Source: Molanna angustata (taxonomy: Eukaryota; Arthropoda; Insecta; Trichoptera; Molannidae). From it: 64,000 nucleotides of DNA. The stretch lies in contig OY754990.1 of the NCBI GenBank assembly GCA_963576475.1, forward strand, positions 17,822,653 through 17,886,652. The letters are read 5' to 3'. How positions within the stretch are numbered: position 1 is the first letter of the stretch; each line of letters begins with the position of its first letter. Shown in pieces: positions 54,481 to 64,000 of this stretch. Position numbers and translations under genes: made by a program. The notes under the pieces are model-generated. The model was not told the DNA's origin, did not search any database, and saw nothing but the letters and a program-made list of their open reading frames with translations.

Positions 54481-54740
54481 TTTTTGAAAATATATAGGGA
54501 TGCGGTATGTATGGCACCTGAGAGTGGTTGCATTTACCAATGCGCATCCCCTTTCTATGTGAAAATTGCAGATTCTACTTATCAATAAATTATTTAAATT
54601 TGAATTAAGTGTTGAATATCATCGCTATTTTAATGAAAATATGAAAAAAATCTGTCTCACAAATTGTCATTGTTAACGGTTTTTACGTTGTATATCCAAC
54701 AAATAAATTGATGTTTTACATAAATATATTGAACTGGTCT
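54481..54740. other. No gene seen
   Basis: AT-rich spacer. Confidence 0.4.
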
Positions 54741-54744
54741 ATCA

Positions 54745-54800
54745 TTATCAGGTCGACAAGGGTCCAGTCAGCCGAAACGATCGTCCAATTTAAAGAAAAA
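54745..54800 (+). other. Possible Penelope-type tail
   Basis: CAGCCGAAACGATCGTCC resembles the CGAAACGGTCGTTC block at 58585-58605, the GAAA-to-cleavage-site side of a hammerhead. The CTGA-box side is not recognisable. Confidence 0.25.
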
Positions 54801-54859
54801 AAAAACATGCGTTAAACAACAAGCACAGTAAAAAAAATGAAATTGTACATTATATATCG

Positions 54860-54935
54860 TCAGTGTACATTATATTTGTTTATATTATGTACAAGAAGAT
54901 GTATAAATAAATAATTAAATTCTAAAAATAAACTG
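54860..54935 (+). mobile_element. LINE 3' tail (family of 5939-7089)
   Basis: TTATATTATGTACAAGAAGA and TGTATAAATAAATAATTAAA match the end of the LINE at 5940-5995 in inverted sense. Confidence 0.6.
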
Positions 54936-55234
54936 TAGCTTGAAATTTCCATCAGGTTGACTATACCATTAGTATGTTGAATAAATGATGAGCATACGTG
55001 TGTTGGTGTAACATGCGCCGTCAAGTGAAAGCAAAAGGCTACAACGCTGTAAATTAAATTTTACCTTTTTTTTACCTTTTGACCAGACTTGGTTCAAGTG
55101 ATGTATTATTCAATTTGTATTCATATTCCCCGGGGACGAGATGTAGTCGCGCGTCACATGCATACATATGTATTAGTTTTTGATGGGCAATAGGAGGAAT
55201 TCGAATTCGAAGGTGTGATACCTATGTGCGATCT

Positions 55235-55800
55235 GCTGAACTTACTTTACTATCTATACCAATTTATAGTACTGAATTTGTTAGATTCTCATTTGATGCA
55301 CAATCAGCAAGATTATGGAGTCCTGATATTCTATCTTTATCATCTATGTATATCTATAAAATATCTTTATGATAATACCTGATTTGTTCTACCTCTCCTC
55401 TTCCTCTCCTAACCTTTTTGTTTTCCTTTCATTGCAATGGCCTGTTCTTACATTCAATCATTTTTTTAATTTTCTAGTTTAATCTTTAAAATTTTTGCTA
55501 CTTCCACCACCACCCGCTCTGCATATGGGTACTGTAAACGGCCCCTTCACAGAACGCTAAGTGAGCGACAAGAAAAAAAAAGCATAGGACGAAAAGTAGC
55601 TCATGGAGCCCTCTAGATTAGCAATCTCGGCACCATAGTGCAAAAGAACAATCGACGAATGTGAATGGAGGATTCACACTCGTGGACCTCAGATCTTATA
55701 AATGAGAAATATCAGGGGTATGACCAAGATCTCTGTAAAAGAAAATAAACTACTGGGAATCTAACAATAGTAAGGCACCATAACTATGACAAAACTTTTT
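55235..55800 (+). pseudogene. LINE ORF2 C-terminus and 3' UTR
   Basis: The plus frame reads RSAELTLLSIPIYSTEFVRF, then FDAQSARLWSPDILSL. It corresponds to RSAERTTLSIPIHNTEF in the LINE at 5939-7089, so the two families are related. A 3' UTR of about 300 bp follows (CTCTGCATATGGG, ACGGCCCCTTCACAGAACGC, TGACCAAGATCTCTGTAAAA). It is complete here but split in the copy at 11915-13330. Confidence 0.75.
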
Positions 55801-55954
55801 AAAGGCTTTAAAATTGTTCTTCGAGATCACAAAATCCGCGTGACCAATGGGACCTTGAAGAGGCCCACGGAGAGCAACGAGGAGCTCCAATCTTTGAAAT
55901 ATTTATTTTTTGTCATTACCATAATGCCATCGTGCAAATTGTATTAGATTATAT

Positions 55955-56045
55955 TGACATCAACTCTGGCTGGTTGGAAGAAATTTCCGTATGGAAATAA
56001 GCCCGCCAGTGTTCAAATTAGATGTACAAGAAGCTACAAATAAAT
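55955..56045 (+). mobile_element. LINE/SINE 3' tail, GGAAATAAGCCCGCC type
   Basis: GGCTGGTTGGAAGAAATTTCC and GAAATAAGCCCGCCAGTGTT (shorter blocks), then GATGTACAAGAAGC and an AAAT tail, in the sense orientation of the tail seen inverted at 5940-6060. Confidence 0.7.
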
Positions 56046-56055
56046 AAATTAATAC

Positions 56056-56145
56056 AAGATGGGTCGATGGCAGAGCGGCTGGCGCGCTGGGCTAGTAATC
56101 CAGCAGTCGCGAGTTCAAATCCTGCCTCGAACGATTTCGTTCACC
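56056..56145 (+). mobile_element. tRNA-related SINE, family 3, copy 3
   Basis: GGGTCGATGGCAGAGCGGCT, CTGGGCTAGTAATCCAG, GAGTTCAAATCCTGCC and TTTCGTTCACC. The box B carries an A where GTTCGAAT is expected. Confidence 0.75.
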
Positions 56146-56289
56146 TATTGTACAAATATCTATGCTTAATTTAGGAAGATGTTTTGTTTTCAAAAAAAGA
56201 AAATAAAGAAATAAGTTGACGATTGAATACACCCACATGTATGTGGCTGAAATAAAAAAAAATCTATTAGGTATATAATTAGGTAGGCA

Positions 56290-56605
56290 CATTTTTCACT
56301 CGGGCTATTTTTCATCCTGACTATTTTTAACTCGGTCAATTTTTTACTCAGGCTATTATTCACACGGTCAATTTTTTCACTCGGGCTATTTTTCATCCTG
56401 ACTATTTTTAATTCGGTCAATTTTTTACTCAGGCTATTATTCGCACGTTCAATAAATTCTTCATTCGGGCTATTTTTCATCCTGACTTTTTTTAACTCGG
56501 TCAATTTTTTACTCAGGCTATTATTCTCCCGGTCACTTCTACACTTGGTCTATTTTTTTTCGGGTTATTTTTCACCCGGTAATTTTTCACACGGGTTATT
56601 TTTAA
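56290..56605. repeat. Minisatellite of 81-84 bp units built from about 20-bp subunits, left part
   Basis: CACTCGGGCTATTTTTCATC starts near 56297, 56378 and 56462. Inside each unit, variants of ACTCGG(G/T)C(T/A)ATTTTT recur about every 20 bp. It continues after a LINE insertion at 57022. Confidence 0.85.
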
Positions 56606-57021
56606 ATGAAGATATATAATACCTGCGTAAGGCCAATAATGACATATGGCATCGAAACCAGAGCCGACACCATGAGAACAAAGAGTCTCTTGCGAACCAC
56701 CGAGATGAAAACTCTCCGCCCCATCGCAGGTTTAACCATCCGAGACAGAGTATGAAACTCCGATATTCGGAGGATCTGCGATGCCGAGGATGTCGTGCGA
56801 TGGGGTAGAAACAGAAGACGTCACTGGAGAGATCACGTCGAAAGAGCGGATTCAGTGAGAGTGGTGAAAATAGCGGCAGACGAGATACCGTCAACCAGCA
56901 GACCCCCTGGACGACCGCCAAAGAGATGGAAGGACAGCTGGACATCCGCGTCCCAGGAGGGAATCCGAGAATATACAGTACCCAGTACTAGAACAAGCAG
57001 AAGAAGAAGAAGAAGAAGAAG
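56606..57021 (+). mobile_element. LINE C-terminal fragment inserted in the minisatellite
   Basis: The plus frame reads KIYNTCVRPIMTYGIETRAD, LRPIAGLTIRDRV, then (after one stop near 56750) NSDIRRICDAEDVVRWGRNR and PPGRPPKRWKDSW. This is the end of an RTE-like ORF2 protein, with an (AAG)n tail. TATTTTTAA at 56597-56605 and 57022-57030 is its 9-bp target duplication. Confidence 0.85.
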
Positions 57022-57085
57022 CTATTTTTAACTCGGGCTATTACTCATCCAGTCAATTTTTCACTCGGGCTATTTAAATTCTGAT
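57022..57085. repeat. Minisatellite, right part
   Basis: CTATTTTTAACTCGGGCTAT and TCAATTTTTCACTCGGGCTA continue the array of 56290-56605. Confidence 0.8.
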
Positions 57086-57659
57086 TTTATTTACGGCTCC
57101 CATCGTTGAAGACCGCTACAGTCCATTATTTATTTTTATAAAAGACGAGGGGATTCGTGAAAAGCGACTTTGAGTGAGAGTGCTTTGATAAATTTATTAA
57201 TGCACGAATCTCGATTTAAATGGATTTTATATGACTGAGGATGGCGGCATGTGTATTGGAAACTTGTTTATTCCAAGTACCAACCGACGCACAAATATTT
57301 TTATTTACACGGTGGCTTTTGGGGTATGGGCAAACCCGTCTCTTTAAACGATAACATGGACAGTTTACCGGCAAACGACAGTTTAGAAAAATAACATGTA
57401 AATCTCATATTTTTTTAAAACATAACCAGTCATACTAATAAAAATCTACTGCACACCAGTTGCCCAGTGTTTTAGTTACACACCGTGCAAAGCCCGTGCA
57501 GCGATTATTTGAAAATCTTACCAATAAACGCTGTGTAACGAGTAATGAGAAATGAGAGAAAATGAATCAACAAAAACTATAAATAAAAACAAAAATAAAA
57601 ATATAAAAAAAAATAACAACATAATCAAAAACCAAAACAAAAATAGTACAAAACTTTCT
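57086..57659. other. No gene seen
   Basis: Ends in an A-rich stretch (57580-57650). No frame or repeat recognised. Confidence 0.4.
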
Positions 57660-57845
57660 AGAATATTTATTTATTTATTTAGTTGCTTCTCGGGCAACTA
57701 ACAGGTACTATGTCAAATATTAATTTAACACGCACCCAATAACAAGTTGCCACATTCTGGAGACTTACGATATTGATCGTCTCACAGATCCAGACTGAAA
57801 ACACAATTAAAAACTGTGTCTCCACCGGGAATCGAACCCGGGACC
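57660..57845 (-). mobile_element. tRNA-derived SINE, family 2, copy 3
   Basis: Minus strand: GGTTCGATTCCCGGTGGAGA (box B), TCAGTCTGGATCTGTGAGAC, TTAGTTGCCCGAGAAGCAAC and an AAAT tail. The box A side is missing, so it is 5'-truncated at about 57845. Confidence 0.85.
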
Positions 57846-58199
57846 CTTGAATATACCTAATAAAGGGAAAAACTTAAGAATAATAGTAGTAACTGGTATG
57901 TTTTTCTTATTTATGACACCTGAATGATTCATTAGTCCATTGACTGTGTCGAATCACCCAGCTTTCCGTTTCTTTGCAATACAGCTGATTCTTCTGTCGT
58001 GCAGCATAATACTCATAATGTCATTCTATTCTAACACACTACATAGAAGGTCATCCGATTCCTTCCTACCCAAATGGATTAGCCATTTGGTTAGTATCGT
58101 CCGCAATTGGTGTGTGTTATGGGGTTCAATTTTTTTTTCTTTCGTGTAGTTTGTAAGTTTATTGTAAGTCTTGGTCCAAGGAAAGTGTAGAATCTTTGA

Positions 58200-58500
58200 C
58201 TAAAAGTGGTTTTAATGAATATCCCCTACAGCTGCAACACGACCTAATTGTTTAGGACTAGATATAATATTTTAACTGTAACAACCACCCACCCCAAAGC
58301 AATTAATGTATAATGTAAGATATTATTTCAACGTGTATTTTTTCTCATATTTAGTAAATAGATACCTAGGCAATAAAAGTGGGTATATCCCAAAGATGAC
58401 AATTCCCCACAGCTGCAATTAGGTACAAATGCTCAGGTAAGAATAAGAGATTAGGACTGGATATAATACTTAAACTGTAACAACCACCCACCTTTTTTGC
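58200..58500 (+). repeat. Degenerate direct duplication
   Basis: CCTACAGCTGCAACACG, TTAGGACTAGATATAATA, CTGTAACAACCACCCACC (58227-58300) recurs as CCCACAGCTGCAATTAGG, TTAGGACTGGATATAATA, CTGTAACAACCACCCACC (58408-58493). Confidence 0.75.
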
Positions 58501-58544
58501 TTTGTATAAATTCCATCTAATGTAATAGTATATAAGAAAAAACC

Positions 58545-58615
58545 ACACCATGTACTTCACCAGTTGAAAAGGCCTTCACCAGGCGAAACGGTCGTTCTGG
58601 AGAGTATAAATAAAC
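58545..58615 (+). other. Decayed hammerhead-like tail
   Basis: GCCTTCACCAGGC forms a perfect 4-bp stem II with a 5-base loop and is followed by GAAACGGTC, the GAAA, stem III and cleavage boxes. The upstream CTGATGA box reads TTGAAAA here. Resembles a Penelope terminal hammerhead that has lost its core. Confidence 0.35.
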
Positions 58616-59099
58616 GTAGAAAGAAAAACAGGTGTTTAATTTATTTTTAAAAGTGGTTTTAATTATTGGAACTATAAGATTTAGATTTGTTCGTGTGTTA
58701 TGTGTATGTGTTACATGATTATGAATTGTCCTGTGTGAAAAGAAATATGTACCTAATTTTAACATGTAAATTTGCCTGACGTCCAGTACAAAATATTCCT
58801 TAAAAAATTGATCAGATAGGTATCTTCTTGGATGTTTATTAATTATTCTAATTACAGTATCAGAGTTTTTGCCGCCCCTCCCCATCCCAGTATGGCATAT
58901 GCTATGATTGAGTGACAGAAAGTGAGTGACAGAGTGAGTGTGTACATAGTTACAACAAACGTACAACAAAAAATAATCCGACAACGTTGCAATTTCGCAC
59001 TCGCGTATGCGCAGAGCCTCCAGCCCCCATCCGCCATTATAATTTTGACGTTTGTCGTAGTTAATATTTTCATATGTTTTTCACATTTCAAAATAGGAA
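58616..59099. other. No confirmed gene
   Basis: Overlapping chance frames, none with a domain. 58910-59040 is moderately GC-rich. Confidence 0.35.
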
Positions 59100-59770
59100 T
59101 ATGGAAAATATTTTTTTTTTTTTTTTATTATTAATACCAAAAATAAAAAGTTACAAAATAAGTACAAGTAAAAATACATCATTAAAATTACACTTAAAAT
59201 TATTTCAAATATATGGGCTGGTTTGTACCACCTCACTAGGCCAGGCCTGTTCTGAGGTGGTATACTAATTACATAATAATTAGTTACATAATATATGTTG
59301 TTATATTGTGCAGTCTATGTTTCACTATGTTAGTCCTATGTGAGATTTGTTGTATACATAATATGTTGTTAAGGATTGACAATTTGCTGACAATAGTCAA
59401 TCCCTTTATTATATAGCCACGTATGAATTGTTAGTTTTAGTCTTGTTTTCTTCATTATTTGTATGTCCTTTATGTCTTTAGCAACTAAATTTAGTATTTT
59501 TGGGGCCAAGTATTGATAATGTCTATGTCCGTATGCAGTATTCGTCTTCGGAGTGATAAGTTGAAGTCTGTGTCTTGTATCGTGAGAATGTTGAGCAGTG
59601 ATATGGTTTTCTTTATCGTTGTGAAAGTGTATTAGTATTTGTTTTACATAAAGTTGTGTTACAGTTAGTACGTTAAAGTCTTTAAATCGTTGAATGGTTG
59701 GGAAAATAAAAGGTTTTTTTGTAATTACTTTAATATAATATAACGAATAATTTCATCATACGAATATCAA
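59100..59770 (-). pseudogene. LINE C-terminus and 3' UTR (single-copy relative of 31620-34150)
   Basis: From about 59730 the minus strand encodes KKPFIFPTIQRFKDFNVLT, VTQLYVKQILIHFHN, then HYQYLAPKILNLVAKDIKD and HTWLYNKGIDYCQQIVNP with a stop near 59379. The 3' UTR has CCTGGCCTAGTGAGGTGG and an A-rich tail (59104-59125). It shows the unexpanded form of the segment amplified 26-fold at 32041-33928. The frame has a few shifts. Confidence 0.8.
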
Positions 59771-60430
59771 AGCAAGCACCACTGTAGATATTATAAAAGA
59801 GCTGATTATTTGTCAACTTTTCGCTCCTAAAATGCACAATTATCGAGAATATTATGGTTTATAAAGAGGTTTCGTCATATTATTCCAAGATATAACAATA
59901 TAAACACGCATATCAAAATCAATATCGATTTTTGATAGATGAAATTTGTCTTAAAACACCGCTAAACTACCTAGAACAGGCGTGCAAGCGATGTATAAAA
60001 TTTGTATGAGAGATACACAGTCGTTGACCAACTGATCTGCTACACAGCGTTTATTGGTAACGTTTTTGCCTACACGGGTGTTAAACTGTCGTGTAACTTT
60101 TACAAAACGTTTATTAGTAAGACTGAACATGAATAAATATGTACTTGTAACAAGTGACTCACTCGCCAGAGTCATATCGTTATAAAAGGGACACTGCCTC
60201 ATAGAAAAGTATGCCAGAAGGCCGCGGCTGGGGGCATTCCATTACCGCAGAGCATGCCGAGACCAAGAGGAAGAATAGACTTTAATCCACTTCCTCTGTC
60301 ACTGTCCTGCTCTCTCTAGAATTAATTTTCTTCCCTAATTCTAGATTTAGGGAAGAAATCGAAGACGTTATGACATTCATTAGCCACTCAGGCTGGTTAA
60401 GGGTGGATATGTAAGGGGGAGTACTTACAG
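59771..60430. other. No gene seen
   Basis: Contains a small hairpin around TTCTTCCCTAA..TTAGGGAAGAA (60329-60357). No coding frame recognised. Confidence 0.4.
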
Positions 60431-60439
60431 CCCCACTGT

Positions 60440-60782
60440 TTTTTTTTTCAACTTTCTGTACTTAATATAAACAAATATATTGTACACTGGCGGGCTTATT
60501 GCCACTAGGCAATTTCTTCCAACCAACCAGATTACAAATTATGACAAAATTTTGTATTTACAACAGCAAAAGAATAAGAGTAAAAGAAAACAAAGAAAAT
60601 ATAAAAACATTAAAATACTATTAAAACAAAAAATATATATAATAATTAATAGCAAGAAAAATGAAAAGGGTAAGGACAGGAGAGGGAATCGGGATCAGGT
60701 GTTCAAGGATAAATATTCCATCTTTAGTTTTTTCTTGATAATACAAAATGAGTTAGACGACGCATTATCCGGACTATATTTT
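60440..60782 (-). mobile_element. LINE 3' end (family of 5939-7089), truncated by Z
   Basis: CACTGGCGGGCTTATTGCCA and CAGGTGTTCAAGGATAAATA match 6004-6250 closely on the minus strand. It is cut at 60782 where an inverted Z copy starts. Confidence 0.85.
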
Positions 60783-61095
60783 TATTGACAAACTTTTTTA
60801 ACATCTCAATTAAGACGAAGTTGGGATATTATAGAAGAACCAGGAAATCAAGGCACCTATAGGGCTTACGACCTGTCATCGGCTGGTTAATTGGTGAACG
60901 TTGCGCAAGCGCATAAAGTGGTCACGTAAACCAGCCGATGACAGGTCGTAAGCCCTGTAGGTTCCATGAGTTCCTGGTTCTTCTATAATATCCCAACTTC
61001 GTCTCTATATTGAGATGTTGAAAAAGTTTATCATTAAAATATCATTTGACTCCCGACAGGGGAAAAAACCAATGTTTGCGTGTGTGCAATTAAAA
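60783..61095. mobile_element. Inverted duplication of retroposon Z
   Basis: 60783-60888 is an inverted partial Z (ending GATGACAGG..GGCTGGTT in reverse). 60890-61095 is a forward Z from GGTGAACGTTGCGCAAGCGC to ACTCCCGACAGGGG. The 100-bp arms share about nine in ten bases. Confidence 0.8.
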
Positions 61096-61324
61096 AAATA
61101 TTCGATTTATAACATGAATGAGTAATATGTCCTTGAAACAAATAAATGATCTCAGAAGAACCAGAGATTCTCGACAGGAAAAAAAACGATTGTGTGCGTA
61201 TATCCAATTTTTAAATAAAATATATTTGATATTTATAAATTTCTTTTATATGTCGTGAATGGAGCGGCGAACCTTCCTGACGTATCGACGTAATGATATA
61301 ATTGTATAGCTGCCTGTCTGTCTG

Positions 61325-61352
61325 TATGTTTGTGTGTGTGTGTGTGTGGCGT
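61325..61352. repeat. (GT)n microsatellite
   Basis: Short GT run beside CTGTCTGTCTG. Confidence 0.9.
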
Positions 61353-61619
61353 GCTTCCCCCCCCGCAACAAAACAACATTTATATCCATTTGTCAATCAC
61401 AAGACACATCTGACAGGTCCCGCGTGGGTAGGATCATTGTTTTGAGAGTTTGTTCACTTGTATAACGAAGAATAATATTGTTGTTAGGGTATTAAATCTG
61501 GATACATCAGATTTTGTACATAGGTATTTACTTATCAACTGATGGATGGGTTGTGATTTTCAGACGCGATATCATAAGTGCATTATTATGAGGGAATATA
61601 ACGCTAAAAACCGCCAAAT
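61353..61619. other. No gene seen
   Basis: AGGGAATATAACGCTAAA near 61590 weakly resembles the edge of the 2951-3790 unit. Nothing else is recognised. Confidence 0.35.
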
Positions 61620-62200
61620 GTACTATTCTTCTTCATCTTCTCAGCCCAATCCCGTCCACTCCTGGACGAAGGTCTCCTCCATCTCCTTCCATGCCACTAT
61701 ATCCTGTGCTCTGAGCAACCAATTGGCACCAGCATAACGGCTGATGTCATCTCTCCATTTCATTGGCGGTCTTCCAACACCTCTGACTGTCGTTCTCGGT
61801 CTCCAAGCCAACACTATCCTTGGCCATGGGTCTTCGGGGTATCTAGCTACGTGGCCCGCCCATCTCCACTTCAGGGTAAGAATGCGGTAGACCACATCAA
61901 CCAATTTTGTTCTTTCCCTGATGGTGTCGTTTCGCACCCTGTCTCTCAGACTTAATCCTAACATGGCTCTTTCCATAGCTCTTTGGGTGACTCTTAGTTT
62001 TTCAGCACTTTTCTGAGTCATTGTCATAGTCTCCAAGCCATAAGTAGCTACTGGCAGTACACAGGTCTCATATACCTTCCGTTTCAGGTTGATGGGAATT
62101 TGGGGATTTTTGAAGATGTGGGCTTATTTCCTAAAGGCTGCCCAACTAAGTCCAATTCGCCTCTTTATTTCGGCCGTTTGGTTTTCTCGACCAATTTTCA
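61620..62200 (-). pseudogene. LINE ORF2 C-terminal fragment
   Basis: Minus strand from about 62195: RENQTAEIKRRIGLSWAAFR (then a stop), NLKRKVYETCVLPVATYGLE, and an open stretch 62036-61641 with LRVTQRAMERAMLGLSLRDR, LKWRWAGHVARYP, GVGRPPMKWRDDI and MEETFVQEW. This is the thumb and C-terminal region of an RTE/BovB-like LINE, ending in a GAAGA-type tail. One stop is visible near 62130. A short piece of the same family is at 50112-50205. Confidence 0.85.
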
Positions 62201-62244
62201 TAGTGTACTATGACAAATGTACTATGAATAAAATATATTCGTAA

Positions 62245-62335
62245 AACTAGTTGCATGGATCCTACTGTCGATGGCGATAGTTTGTTATATGTATAATTAT
62301 TGAAGAATACATACCGAAATATAAACACTTAAATC
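62245..62335 (+). repeat. Dispersed repeat Y, partial copy 4
   Basis: CTAGTTGCATGGATCCTACT, GTCGATGGCGATAGTTTG and ATTGAAGAATACATACCGAA match the non-LINE half of repeat Y in the orientation of 28325-28560. Confidence 0.65.
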
Positions 62336-63620
62336 TAAATTATTGAATATATTAAGCTCTACACATTAAACACCGTTAGTATTGACAATTTAAAAAATAA
62401 TAATTTAATGATCGAATCGTATATTAAAATTTAATTACGAAGAATCTCTAGGCACTAAAATTCCTCTTTCAATACATCTCTGAAAATTATTCTAGTACAC
62501 GAAGACACAGGTATCATCAGGTTAAGAAGAATGTACATATTATCTATATGTTATCATAAACAAGGGTGCTCTGTTAATACACTCATATAGGTATAATAAT
62601 ATTAGATGTAGGTCTGTAGGAATATAGGGGTGGAATGTTTGAAGGCACATCTCATGGAGATTAATTAGAATCAATTAGGATTATCATCCCTCGCTGTCTT
62701 CCTAGAAGCATATAAATAATACAAGCTCAAAAGCCTGTTTTATCAAGGATTTCTTGTTTGTTTTCACTATCCAATTCTTATTTTCCTATGAAGTATTTAT
62801 TTTTTTATCTATGTAATTGTTGTAAGTAGTTTTTTTCTTTTTTATTTTCTTTAACAATGATGGATTCCAAAAGACCACCAATAACTAAACAAGTACAAGG
62901 AACAAGGGCCTTATTCCCGTTCGCGTGTAATATTTTGCGACAAGTACCGCTAATCTTCACGTATCACAGAATTTAAATTGACAGTTACGTATCAAGAGCT
63001 GTCATTCATAACTATAATCTGTGAAATGAACGAATGTGTGAACGCGTCGCTTTATGTATTTACACAAAACTTAACACTACCTCGATATGCCGCATAAAAC
63101 ATTGCGAATAAATTCACCTGTCGAATGTCATACGTATTTCGCTCCAATCAGAATACCGCATTACGAACGGCGAACGAAGTTTTTCTCGACATAATGCGCG
63201 GAGTATTACGCGGGCTAGTGTCCACGGAAAACAGAATATCGATCTGCTATAATAAACACATTCAGCGTAAAAACTTGTGTATATTGCCGCGATAAAAAAC
63301 CGGAATAGCACTTTCACTATTCGACTGAAAGCGGTTTTGTTTCGCAGAGCAGAGGCGGGATTCTCGTTCTTTTTTAGCTATCCATAACGCCTTAAAATCC
63401 ATAAGATCATTGTAATCCATAAAATTATAAAAAAACACGATTATCATTTCAATTTGTAGTGATAGTAAAAGGGATACTATCCCTCACAGGTATCCATACC
63501 GTAGCGCTCGCATTAGAGGTGTCACTAACGCTTAGTGCTATCCATAACATCGATCTATCACTTCACTGACATTTCAATATTATTTCAATTATTTACACAC
63601 GTTCATAATTTCAAATATAA
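62336..63620. other. No confirmed gene
   Basis: Unassigned sequence. It is less AT-rich from about 63010 to 63360, without a supported frame or a repeat seen elsewhere in the window. Confidence 0.4.
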
Positions 63621-63742
63621 AAATAATTGAATGAGCGGGGGCGTTACTTCTCGCTCAGTTTGTTGGGTTGGAATTATATTATGTGGTGCGAACAAGTCAA
63701 CCAAAGAAAGCCTGTAAATCTATCTGCGAATATGAGACAGCC

Positions 63743-63860
63743 ACTTACCTGTGACGATTCTCCAATCTTCGCAGGCACACAGATGACGTATCTCCGGTCT
63801 CTGGTGGTCTGGTGGAGATGATGGTTCGTCCACTTAGAATGTCTGAACGCACTTCACCAT
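63743..63860 (-). other. Possible 5' exon with splice donor, minus strand
   Basis: On the minus strand, sequence with balanced composition ends at ATCGTCACAG followed by GTAAGT, a strong donor. Upstream, 63861-64000, is moderately GC-rich. No coding frame is convincing, and no acceptor partner is identified within the window. Confidence 0.2.
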
Positions 63861-64000
63861 GCGGTCACACAACAATACTTCCCGAAAATTCTTACAATAA
63901 CGATATGTTATGAAATATTTAAAGGTGCACAGCAAATTATATTATTGCCTGCTAGTTTCAAGTGAAACGCGACAGATCAGTATCTTTAATCAGCGCGGCG

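Noticed and set aside
56190..56504. Repetitive protein with MTELK..MKNSPSEK units
   Set aside because: The frame is a by-product of an 81/84-bp minisatellite made of short AT-rich subunits. No start context or homologue is recognised.
58517..58984. 155-codon minus frame
   Set aside because: Overlaps a repeat tail and has no domain. Composition matches non-coding neighbours.

Overview
The window looks like eukaryotic, AT-rich, repeat-choked intronic or intergenic DNA from an insect, most probably a moth or butterfly. This rests on short 5'-truncated LINEs, LINE/SINE 3' tails of the GGCAATAAGCCCGCC type, a Pao-class LTR element, Penelope-like elements and TTAA-flanked MITEs. The species cannot be read from the sequence. 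There are no bacterial genes, rRNAs, CRISPR arrays or convincing functional tRNAs. Almost every long open frame is a transposon gene.

Layout. 1-4000: a LINE tail, a candidate inverted-repeat DNA element (1408-2354) and a minisatellite with alternating 97- and 149-bp steps (2951-3790). 4000-12200: SINE and LINE 3' ends, mostly on the minus strand, and small DNA repeats. 12190-20550: LINE C-termini, a three-deep nest of insertions (14560-15440), a tail-to-tail LINE pair, a tRNA-derived SINE and a palindromic MITE. 22120-25600: a nearly complete LINE with one internal stop. 26000-28600: mixed dispersed repeats, a 76-bp tandem array and a palindromic MITE. 28586-31540: two Penelope-like elements, one framed by a perfect 136-bp inverted repeat, both with hammerhead-ribozyme-like motifs. 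31620-34150: a LINE whose coding end has been amplified into 26 units of 73 bp. 34430-37922: SINEs, two TTAA-flanked MITEs and a retroposon complex with a 12-bp target duplication. 38068-48674: a tandem pair of Pao-class elements that share three 233-bp-type LTRs (the outermost truncated), interrupted by a near-full-length RTE-type LINE. 49900-64000: LINE, SINE and MITE fragments, a second minisatellite split by a LINE, and one exon that looks like host coding sequence.

The only sequence I can defend as a host gene is an exon of an Ig-domain protein (50532-50696, plus strand). It has good acceptor and donor sites, and its donor region is triplicated downstream. The intact-looking mobile elements (RTE, the 22-25 kb LINE, Pao) are each broken by one or a few lesions. 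The Pao pair has identical LTRs yet lacks the reverse-transcriptase palm core and the integrase core, which suggests it was copied by proteins supplied from elsewhere.
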